A stretch of DNA of 9,204 nucleotides, taken from positions 1-9,204 of the forward strand of contig CANSYV010000038.1 of assembly GCA_947651335.1 (NCBI GenBank), written 5' to 3'. This stretch comes from an uncultured Lachnospiraceae bacterium (GTDB lineage: Bacteria > Bacillota > Clostridia > Lachnospirales > Lachnospiraceae). A program made the position numbers and the translations under genes. A model generated the notes under the pieces. The model was given only the letters and a program-made list of their open reading frames with translations. It had not been told where the DNA came from and searched no databases. Within the stretch, counting starts at the first letter, position 1, and each line of letters opens with the position of its first letter. This document shows, piece by piece, positions 1 to 7,300 of this stretch.

Positions 1-72
1 GGTCTTTTCGCCTCTCTTACGAGAAAACATTACCAACCAACGAAGCGCGAGAGCCAGCAGATCTTTTTTCAT
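1..72 (-). CDS. N-terminal fragment of a gene running off the left edge
   Basis: Only 24 codons are visible, from an ATG at 72-70 to the window edge with no stop. The peptide begins MKKDLLALALRWLVMFSRKR and continues GEKT. It has a short hydrophobic stretch (about residues 5-16) followed by a basic cluster, so it could be the start of a membrane protein with a positive-inside edge. The start is supported by a strong purine-rich ribosome binding site 9 nt upstream and by its position 81 bp after the DUF58 stop on the same strand. In many bacteria the gene after a MoxR-DUF58 pair encodes a transglutaminase-like or von Willebrand A-type membrane protein. That would fit here, but nothing in these 24 residues proves it. 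The product is unidentified. Confidence 0.55.
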   Translation of the reverse strand, partial: MKKDLLALALRWLVMFSRKRGEKT

Positions 73-81
73 GGTTTTGAA

Positions 82-91
82 CTCCCCCTTT
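82..91 (-). promoter_or_regulatory. Ribosome binding site for the left-edge gene
   Basis: On the minus strand the sequence AAAGGGGGAG ends 9 nt before the ATG at 72-70. This is a good Shine-Dalgarno match at normal spacing. It is the main reason for calling the truncated left-edge gene and for choosing this start. Confidence 0.6.
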
Positions 92-127
92 CTGAGAACT
101 CTCTAACTGCCCCGGCACACCGAAACG

Positions 128-149
128 GCATCGCATCGAAGTGCAGTGC
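128..149 (-). other. Imperfect hairpin between the DUF58 gene and the next gene
   Basis: Read on the minus strand, 22 nt just after the DUF58 stop can fold into a 9-bp imperfect stem closed by a TTCG loop. It has GCA/TGC pairs twice, one T-G wobble and two C-A mismatches. The two arms are themselves micro-repeats (GCACTGCAC and ATGCGATGC). No U-tract follows, so it does not look like an intrinsic terminator. It may be a weak mRNA structure between cistrons, or chance. It lies in the 81-bp gap 73-153, where no clear -35/-10 promoter is visible. Confidence 0.2.
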
Positions 150-153
150 TGGG

Positions 154-1329
154 CTATATGTTCAGCTGGCACAGGTCCTCCCGGATGGTTTCTTCGTAAA
201 AAGGAACCAGGGTGATGCCTGATGGGAGGTAATCGTCCTCGGAGGGCATATCCTCTGCCACACATTTGAGTATGGTCAGACAGCAGCCGGCCAGCAGGGG
301 CTGTATCTCGTCGGGATTCACGGCACAGGTGATATAGACCACGTGGGCAGCATGAAATTCCCGGAACTCATGCAGATAATGGAAGATCACGGAATTGTCG
401 TCCTGGGCCATGGGAGCGCAGAGCAGGGTCTTCATCACTTCCCCCACGCTCTCCTGGTCTGTGATCTCCTGATTCTTAAGCAGGGCCTCTCTGTGGTCAA
501 ACCAGCACACATAGTGGTCCATCTGGCTGGCTGCCAGGGACTGGGACAGGGACAAAAACGCCTCCGCCATGGAATCCGCGGTGGCTGAGGTAATGGGTTC
601 CTTTGCCCATCCGGTCTCCAGAAGAATCAGGATGGAGTTCTGAATGGGAAATCCCAGCTCCCGTATCAGCGTCTTATCCAGCTTGGAGCTGAGCTTCCAG
701 TGAATGAATTTGATACTGTCCCCGGGCATGTATTCCCGGATGCCGAAGGTCTCCCCTGAGTCGAAGCCTTTCCTGCTGTCGGAATAGTAATCGCTGTCCA
801 TGTTGGGGGCATTGCGGTTACTGATATCCACTGCGCAGTAAAAGGTCTCCGGGGTGACCAGCATGGATTTTGACAGACCCGCTTTTGTCCCCCGGCAGAA
901 GATGCCCAGAAAATCATAGACCACCGCTGTCTGGACGGTGACCTGTGTCTGCCCGGCGTATCTGCTGGTAAAATGCCACAGCAGCTCATCCCTGCCCCGC
1001 CCGGGAATGGAGGTCCAGGCGGATATTGCCTCCTGCTCACCTGTGAGGATGTTGTGAAAGGAGACCGTTACTTTGGCCTTGGCCAGGGGAAGAAGGGAGC
1101 GGTTCTTGACCTGAACGCGGCAGTCCGCGGGCTGTTTCTTCATCTTCTCCTCCTCCAGGAACAGGGAAAACTTCAGCAGGCGGCTTCCCGTGAGCACGCT
1201 CACCGGGAGATAGACGGCAAGCCCTGCCGTCAATACCAGAATCACCAGGGCCAGCCAGGAGTCGGAGGCAATGTAGTAAATCAATGCCAGAATCACCCAG
1301 ACAATTCCAAATATACGGGACCCGGTCAT
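154..1329 (-). CDS. DUF58 family membrane protein (MoxR partner)
   Basis: This 391-residue protein belongs to the DUF58 family, whose members are usually encoded beside MoxR ATPases and are thought to work with them in maturing envelope or secreted complexes. Two hydrophobic segments at about residues 6-20 and 24-46 form an N-terminal membrane hairpin. A beta-rich region follows (about 55-160), then the family signature at 197-224: IREYMPGDSIKFIHW, then K-L-S-S-K-L and RE. Length is normal for the family. The region after the signature (NSILILLETGW, 231-241) corresponds to the first strand of the von Willebrand A-like fold. The usual metal-site pattern DxSxS reads E-T-G-W-A here, so metal binding by this site is probably lost. 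The start ATG overlaps the MoxR stop (ATGA) and has GGGAGG 8 nt upstream inside the MoxR gene, indicating translational coupling. The family call is secure; the cellular substrate is unknown. Confidence 0.92.
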   Translation of the reverse strand: MTGSRIFGIVWVILALIYYIASDSWLALVILVLTAGLAVYLPVSVLTGSRLLKFSLFLEEEKMKKQPADCRVQVKNRSLLPLAKAKVTVSFHNILTGEQEAISAWTSIPGRGRDELLWHFTSRYAGQTQVTVQTAVVYDFLGIFCRGTKAGLSKSMLVTPETFYCAVDISNRNAPNMDSDYYSDSRKGFDSGETFGIREYMPGDSIKFIHWKLSSKLDKTLIRELGFPIQNSILILLETGWAKEPITSATADSMAEAFLSLSQSLAASQMDHYVCWFDHREALLKNQEITDQESVGEVMKTLLCAPMAQDDNSVIFHYLHEFREFHAAHVVYITCAVNPDEIQPLLAGCCLTILKCVAEDMPSEDDYLPSGITLVPFYEETIREDLCQLNI

Positions 1330-2273
1330 AGAGCGCCCTCCCGGGAGAATGCCGGCTGGGGCGTTTCCTTTAATATGGTATCCAGGATATCCGCGGCGGT
1401 GACGTTATTGATCCTGGCCTTGGAATTCAGAAGCAGGCGGTGGGAGCATACGTCCTTGAATATGTCCATCACGTCCTCGGGGATCACATAATCCCTTCCT
1501 GAGCAGAAGGCATGGGCTTTGGCCATATGATACAGGGCCAGGGAACCTCTGGGGCTGACCCCCAGGCGGATGAATTCGTGGTCATGGGTGGCTTCTGTCA
1601 GCTTGGTAATGTAGGTGAGCATATCATCTTTCATATAGATGTTTCCGGCCTCTTCCTGCATTTCCAGCAGGTCCTGGCTGGTGATGGCCTGGCAGATCTC
1701 CTCCAGAGGGTCTGTGTTCTGGCGGTTTTTCAAAATATCCACCATGCTCTCGGAGTCGGGATATCCCATGTGCAGCTGGATCATGAAACGGTCCAGCTGG
1801 GCCTCGGGCAGAGACTGGGTTCCGGCAAATCCGATGGGGTTCTGGGTGGCAATGACCGTGAAGGGCTTGGGAACCGGGTAGGACATGCCGTCCACGGTGA
1901 CGTTGCCCTCCTGCATTACTTCCAGAAGGGCCGACTGGGTCTTGCTGGAGGTACGGTTGATCTCGTCTGCCAAAAACAGGTTGCACATGATCGCCCCGGG
2001 CTTGAATTCCAGGTTCCCGGTGTCCTTGTTGTAGACAGAAAAGCCCACGATATCGGAGGGGATCACGTCAGGGGTACACTGGACACGTTTGTAATCCAGA
2101 CCCATGGCTTTGCTGAATGCCAGCATCAGGGTGGTCTTTCCCGTTCCGGGGATGTCCTCCATCAGTACGTGGCCCTGGGCGATGAAAGCCATGAGAACCT
2201 TGGCGATGATGTCATCTTTTCCGTTAATGGCCTTCTTTACTTCGTTGATAATTAAAGATTGCTTCTCGTTCAT
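1326..2273 (-). CDS. MoxR-type AAA+ ATPase
   Basis: This 315-residue cytoplasmic ATPase is of the MoxR family, AAA+ proteins that act as chaperone-like motors in assembling or activating protein complexes, often with a DUF58 and a VWA or transglutaminase partner. All catalytic elements are visible: Walker A at 41-48 (IPGTGKTT, K46), Walker B at 99-107 (LFLADEINR, D103/E104), sensor 1 at 141-146 (IATQNP), the arginine-finger segment LPEAQLDRF at 155-163 (R162), and sensor 2 GVSPRGSLAL at 238-247 (R242). The C-terminal helical lid contains the typical YVIPEDV motif (262-268). Length is normal and nothing is missing, so it should be active. The start is fixed by GGAGG 5 nt upstream. The gene lies 68 bp after the prenyltransferase-fold gene, and its stop overlaps the DUF58 start by 4 nt, so the two are almost certainly co-translated. 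The client is not shown by the sequence; the surface proteins encoded upstream are the obvious candidates. Confidence 0.96.
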   Translation of the reverse strand: MNEKQSLIINEVKKAINGKDDIIAKVLMAFIAQGHVLMEDIPGTGKTTLMLAFSKAMGLDYKRVQCTPDVIPSDIVGFSVYNKDTGNLEFKPGAIMCNLFLADEINRTSSKTQSALLEVMQEGNVTVDGMSYPVPKPFTVIATQNPIGFAGTQSLPEAQLDRFMIQLHMGYPDSESMVDILKNRQNTDPLEEICQAITSQDLLEMQEEAGNIYMKDDMLTYITKLTEATHDHEFIRLGVSPRGSLALYHMAKAHAFCSGRDYVIPEDVMDIFKDVCSHRLLLNSKARINNVTAADILDTILKETPQPAFSREGAL

Positions 2274-2278
2274 TTCTT

Positions 2279-2284
2279 CCTCCC
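2279..2284 (-). promoter_or_regulatory. Ribosome binding site for the MoxR gene
   Basis: The minus-strand sequence GGGAGG lies 5 nt before the MoxR ATG. It supports independent initiation of the MoxR gene after the 68-bp gap, in contrast to the coupled DUF58 gene that follows. Confidence 0.65.
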
Positions 2285-2341
2285 TCGCTATATGATATAC
2301 GCTGAGCTTTTTGTATTGCTTTGGGACTGCTCCCGCAGATT

Positions 2342-4267
2342 CTATTCGTCATCTTCTTCCCAGTCCAGCATTTTCCGGCTTCTCTTTTCCTGCCTTCTCT
2401 TACGGCTGCGCAGGAGCACCACTGCCAGCAGTATGATGACGGCAGCACCGGCCGCGCAGGTGATGGCAATGCCCCGGATGGTATTGGATATCTTCAGGTC
2501 TGCCCTGGTTACGTCTTCATATCCTTCCACCAGTTCCTGTTCGTATCCGGACAGGGCCTGGTATCTTGTCTTGACGGATTTTACCAGCTTTCTGTTTTTG
2601 ACGGAAACGCTGTCCGCGCCGGATATTTCTTCTTTAATCAGGGTGTTCAGACTGCGGATCTCTTCTTTTCGCTGCTGTATGGCCTCTTTCTTTGCCCGCA
2701 GACTCTCCGCCAGTTCCTGATCTGCCTTTTCTGTACCGCTTTTTTCTATCTGGTACAGGGCTTTCAGGACGGGCATCTCGTGTTCTGCCGTCACTTCCTC
2801 CGGTATGGCCTCTGCCGCCTGCCTGTCTTCTTCTGTAAAGGTAATCTCTGTGTCCAGCACATGTTCCGGGTTTCGGATGTCTGCCTGTGTTCCCCGTCCT
2901 GAAGTACAAAGCTCCATGGATTCTTCTAAGGGTGCGCTCTTGGGCTCAAGGCCTGACTCTCTCATCAGGCGGGACAGCTTATGGTAATTGTGGACATAGC
3001 TTCTCTCTGAGGGGGAAACTTTCCCATATATGTCATAGGCCTCCTGCATCTGCGGTACACCGGCGTCTTCGGGGAGTTCTTCTATGGCTGTGCGGGCCGC
3101 CTGCACCTGGGCCTTCACCTTAGGGGACATTTCTTCTCTGCAGTCAAAGAGGCTGCGAAGCCCCCCGTGGAATCTGAGATAGGATGTGAGGGCGTACAGG
3201 GCCTGTTCGCTGGCCAGAGTGTTAGACTCATTGGGGTCCGCGCTTTGATTCTCCTCATCGTATTCTCTGGAGTGGATGAATCCCCCGTCTGACATCTGAA
3301 AGTCCATGAGCACGTCCAGCAGGGTGATGCCGTCTTTGATAAATCTCTGGTCAGACGCCGCGTCGATTCCCAGGGCGGACAGGGCTGTTATGATCTGGGA
3401 AATGCTCTCGGAGTTGTCAGAGCCCCAGCTTACGTATCCCGCGTCTTTTCCCTGGAGGGACTGAAGACTGTCCAGGCTTTCCTCTATCACCTGGCCCACG
3501 GTCTTTGACACCTGCTCTTTTACCGCCTCCTGTGTGTAGGTATAGACGGTCTCATCATTTCGGTATGGGGACAGGGCGTCCAGTGCCATGGCCGTAATAT
3601 CCGGCTCCGCGCTCTCCCCGGAGAAGGCGAATCCCCCGTCTGCCTTTTGCTGCTGCAGGAGCATCCGGATCATATCTTCCCGGCTGTCATGGGCGTCCTT
3701 GGGCACCTGATAGCGCAGGCTGTCCAGGCAGAGAAGCCCCCAGATGATGCCGTTGACTCCCTGGGCGCCTAATTCCGCTGTCTTTCCCCGGTTGTAGGTG
3801 CCGTCGGCGATAAGGTTGATGTGGGAATCCCCCACATCTGTGGGATCCCCTCCTGCCGCCAGGATGGCCAGGGAGATTCTGTGCCACTCGGTGGCCTTGG
3901 CCGCGTCCAGCTTCTCTTTGGTCTGATAGCGTTCCTCCACGTTCTGCTCCACTGCCGCCAGATACCCGGTGTAGTCGTCCTCGATTCCCAGACGGCCCAG
4001 GGAGAGGGCGTACCAGTCTCCCTGGGTGGAGCCTGCGCTTTTTAGGCATTCCCCCGCCAGCAGATGTTCTCCCGCGCCTGTGTCGTCTTTCTTCCACTGT
4101 ATGATTTTTTCCGCGGCCTGGTATAATTCTTCGTCGCTGTAGTCGTGATGGACAGGCGCCGCCTGTACGGTTTTCGGCCATACGGCCGCGGCGCACAGGA
4201 CGGCCAGAATGATTCCCGCCTTGTAAAGTATCCTGGGTTTTGGGGCTTTTGTTCCTGTTGTGGCCAT
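2342..4267 (-). CDS. Exported membrane-anchored protein with prenyltransferase/squalene-cyclase-type repeats
   Basis: This is a 641-residue protein. Residues 1-37 form a signal peptide (basic start, hydrophobic core 18-29, likely cut after VQA). Residues of about 40-370 resemble the alpha/alpha-barrel prenyltransferase/squalene oxidase repeat fold, with two QW-like motifs (QQQKADGGFAFSG, 205-217; DFQMSDGGFIHS, 322-333) and helices such as DITAMALDAL (223-232), SISQIITALSALGI (288-301) and LASEQALYAL (351-360). Residues 380-595 are helical and charged, with a probable coiled coil near 505-545 and two helix-pair modules (391-435, 550-593). A single membrane helix at about 597-618 is followed by a very basic, then acidic tail, so the barrel should sit outside the cell. 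The cyclase acid motif DxDD reads EPDI, so enzymatic terpene cyclisation is unlikely. A binding role, as in the related transcobalamin-type barrels, is an alternative. AAGGAGG lies 7 nt before the ATG. Ligand and partner are unknown. Confidence 0.85.
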   Translation of the reverse strand: MATTGTKAPKPRILYKAGIILAVLCAAAVWPKTVQAAPVHHDYSDEELYQAAEKIIQWKKDDTGAGEHLLAGECLKSAGSTQGDWYALSLGRLGIEDDYTGYLAAVEQNVEERYQTKEKLDAAKATEWHRISLAILAAGGDPTDVGDSHINLIADGTYNRGKTAELGAQGVNGIIWGLLCLDSLRYQVPKDAHDSREDMIRMLLQQQKADGGFAFSGESAEPDITAMALDALSPYRNDETVYTYTQEAVKEQVSKTVGQVIEESLDSLQSLQGKDAGYVSWGSDNSESISQIITALSALGIDAASDQRFIKDGITLLDVLMDFQMSDGGFIHSREYDEENQSADPNESNTLASEQALYALTSYLRFHGGLRSLFDCREEMSPKVKAQVQAARTAIEELPEDAGVPQMQEAYDIYGKVSPSERSYVHNYHKLSRLMRESGLEPKSAPLEESMELCTSGRGTQADIRNPEHVLDTEITFTEEDRQAAEAIPEEVTAEHEMPVLKALYQIEKSGTEKADQELAESLRAKKEAIQQRKEEIRSLNTLIKEEISGADSVSVKNRKLVKSVKTRYQALSGYEQELVEGYEDVTRADLKISNTIRGIAITCAAGAAVIILLAVVLLRSRKRRQEKRSRKMLDWEEDDE

Positions 4268-4274
4268 GATTGAC

Positions 4275-4281
4275 CCTCCTT
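4275..4281 (-). promoter_or_regulatory. Ribosome binding site for the prenyltransferase-fold gene
   Basis: The minus-strand sequence AAGGAGG, a near-perfect match to the 16S rRNA tail, lies 7 nt before the ATG at 4267-4265 and within the 36-bp gap after the BspA-like gene. It fixes the start and places a hydrophobic signal peptide at the right distance from the N-terminus. Confidence 0.75.
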
Positions 4282-4303
4282 GTCTATGTTTGTGCTCCCG
4301 CCG

Positions 4304-7300
4304 CTATTTTACCGTGATTTTACAGACGGCTTTCTTTCCCCCTGGCGTTTTGGCCGTAATAGTTGCTTTTCCTTTTTTCTTTGCTTTCACCACGCCTTTT
4401 GCAGTCACGGAGACTTTCTTTTTGTCAGAAGAGGTCCACTTGACCTTGTCTGTGGCTGTCACCGGCGTCAGGGTCGCTTTCAGGGCCAGTTTTCTCCCTT
4501 TTTTCAGAGTGGCTTTCTTCCTGTTCAGGGTGAGCTTCTTTGCGCTGACTTTCTTTTTCACTGTGATTTTGATTTTCGCTGATGCCTGATTGCTCCCGGT
4601 GACGGTGATGTATGCCGTTCCGTTTTTCTTTCCGGTGATGGACAGCTTTTTGTTTTTTACCTTTGCCGATGCCACGGACGGATTGCTGCTTTCTGCCGAT
4701 GTGATTACGGCATCTGCCGGTGTGGAGGACTTTACTTTTACACTTGTAAAAGTGGTTCCTCTCTGGAGGGTGAGGCTGGTGTAGTTGAGCTTTATCACGG
4801 CTCTTGAAGGCCGGGTGCCGGGTGTGGGCCCCTCTGTAGGCTTGGGACTTTCTGTGGGTTCTGCCCCTCCTGTGGGTCTGGGACTTCCTGTGGGCTCTGC
4901 CCCTCCTGTGGGATCGGGATTCCCTGTGGGTTTGGGGCTGCCTGTGGGCACCGGGGTCTGGACGGCTCCGTTGGAATCTACGGTTACCTGGGCTGGCTGG
5001 CTGGGAAGGCTGTTGTATTTTCCCCCGTCTCTTTTCTGGCATGCCTCAACACGGTAGGTATAGGAGGTAAGCGCCTGAAGGCCGGTGTCCACGTAGATGC
5101 CCACATTTCCCACGGTTTCCCCCAGGTAAGCCTCTTCGCCCTGTCCCGTCTTCCGGTATATCTTGTAGTAGTCCGCACCGGCCGACCGGTCCCAGTTCAG
5201 GGTCACAGTCCCGGCCCCTTCCTGACTTACGTTAATGTCTTTGGGCGTCTCCAGCCGGACGGTTACTGTCAGGGGAATCTGGAAAAGATCTCTGTGGCGC
5301 ACAGCCACCTGGGCGGTTCCCGCAGCCATGGCCGTCAGCTGCACGGCTTCTTCCTCTTCTGCTATTTTCACCGACAGGATGCTGTCCTGGCTGTCTGACT
5401 GAGCGTCCAGCTTTCTGTCCTCCGCGTAGTCCGGACGGATGACTACGGGAATCTTCTGCACGTCTTTCACAGACATGACCAGCTGGTACCCGTCTCCTTT
5501 TTTCTCCGCGGGAGAGCTCAGGGAAATGCCTTTTACCGCCAGAAGTTCTGCTAATGCCTGCTTGATCTGGTTCAGGCGCAGCTTCTGTCCGGCTTTTATG
5601 TAGACCTGTTTGGCTGCTCCCAGTTTCTCATATTCCGCGTCCACCTGGCGGATGACGGTGCGGTCCTCTGGCTTTATCTTAGCCGGGGAGGGAAGGGCAT
5701 CGATTTTCGCCCCCACTTCCAAGGCTTCGATCTTGTACCGGCACTCCCGCAGGCTGCTCAGCTCCGAATCCAGGTACAGTCTCTGCTCCAGATAGTTCAA
5801 TGCGTCATACTGGGCCTGGTATCCCTCCACCCGCTCTTTGTCTGCTATGCGTATGGAGGATATGGACAGATTTCCCAGATTCTCTTTCAGTTCCAGCATG
5901 GCGTCTGTGGCTGTCACCACCGGGTAATGGGTGTACTGTTCCCACTCCGGATAGGCTTCCCGGCGGAAAATGACAAAGTTGGGATTCATATTCGCGAACA
6001 CATTGTCTGAGAGCTCCACGTACGGGCCGTGGAACAGGACATACTGAAGGCTTACGTTATCCGCCATGGCCCACCAGATATTGGATACCTGGCGCAGGTT
6101 CTCATAGAATGTAAGCGATTCCAGGGATTGGCAGTACTGGAGGCTTCGGAATCCCACATAAGTGAGCCCCCTGGGCATCTCCAGCTGGCGCAGGCTCTCG
6201 CATTTATAGAAGTCCCAGCCATCCAGCCTGGTAATGCCTGACGGGATGGTGATATTCTCCAGCCGGACACAGTCACAGAAGCAGCCGTTCCCCAGAGATT
6301 TGATGTTCTCTGTTAATTTCACTTCTTTTAATTGGGAACAGCCGATGAATGTGTCGTCCAGTTCTGTGACCCCTTCTCCCACCTGCGCATAGGTGAGGGC
6401 TGTGCAGTGTCCGAATGTCCTCTCCAGCTTCCCCTGCACACTGTCGGGCACCACCGCCCTCTGGAGGGAGGAGCATTCTTCGAAGGCATTAGCCTGAATG
6501 GTTTCCAGCCCCTGCGGGAGGGTAATGCTCTCGATTTTCTTACATTTATAGAAGGCGCCTGCCTGGATGGTCTTCAGGGTGTCCGGAAGCACCCGGTCTC
6601 CGGAGGCATTTCTGGCCGCTGTGATTAACAGGGTCTGGCCTTTATCGTATAGTACGCTGTCCAGGGTGCTGTACCACTGGTTCTGTTCATCCACCTGGAG
6701 GATTCTCAGCTTATTGCAATCGTAGAAAAAGCGGTCTCCCAGGTAAGAAACCTGTGCCGGTATCACCAGCTTCTCCAGCAGGCTGCATTCGCTGAAGGCG
6801 TATTTTCCCACCTGGGTTAAGGAGTCCGGCAGGATGAGCTCCGGCAGGGTGGTGCACTGGCTGAACGCATTGTCCCCGATTTTCAAAAGGCCCTGGGGCA
6901 GCTCTATGTCCGTGAGCGAGGAACAGTAGGTGAAAGCGTAGTTCTCAATGCTTTTCAGTTCCCCTGTGAAATTCACTTTCCACAGGAATTCACATCCCCG
7001 AAAGCAGCTGTCCGGCAGAATCCCGGAAGCCATCTCCACTTCCCGAAGTCCGTGGCAGTATTGAAAGGTTCCGTTTCCCAGTGTGACGTTTGCCGGTATC
7101 TCCACCTGGGAAATGCCGGTGCCGAAGCCGAAGACGCTGGCTTCTAAGGTAATGGGCCTTGTACCAAAGGAGATGGTCTGGAGATTGTCCGTGTGGTAAA
7201 AGGCGGATGTGCCCACCGTCAGCGGCGTGTCCCCCGGCTCGAAGACTACGCTTGAGAGGGATGCCTGGGAGAAGGCATGGTCTCCGATGGCCTGGATACT

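Noticed and set aside
17..265. 82-residue minus-strand open frame across the end of the DUF58 gene
   Set aside because: It is Arg/Gly/Pro-rich and out of frame with the DUF58 gene. The frame starting at 72 has the proper ribosome binding site.
1512..2255. Long plus-strand open frame opposite the MoxR gene
   Set aside because: It is antisense to a gene with every AAA+ motif intact. Its translation is low in recognisable structure, and no supporting ribosome binding site or family match is seen.
2274..2341. Possible terminator or promoter in the 68-bp gap before the MoxR gene
   Set aside because: The only hairpin seen is a 4-bp GGGA/TCCC stem without a T-tract, and no paired -35/-10 boxes at correct spacing were recognised.
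2259..2902. Overlapping plus-strand open frames opposite the prenyltransferase-fold gene
   Set aside because: They are rich in Phe/Ser/Leu, as expected from the complement of Lys/Glu-rich coding sequence, and look like shadows of the minus-strand gene.
4268..4303. Identical 36-bp gaps before the BspA-like and prenyltransferase-fold genes, possibly a shared element
   Set aside because: The two gaps (4268-4303 and 7847-7882) are equal in length but unlike in sequence beyond the ribosome binding site, so the match in length is probably chance.
4811..4960. CRISPR-like or minisatellite array
   Set aside because: The units are 18-bp coding repeats in frame within a protein linker, with no unique spacers.
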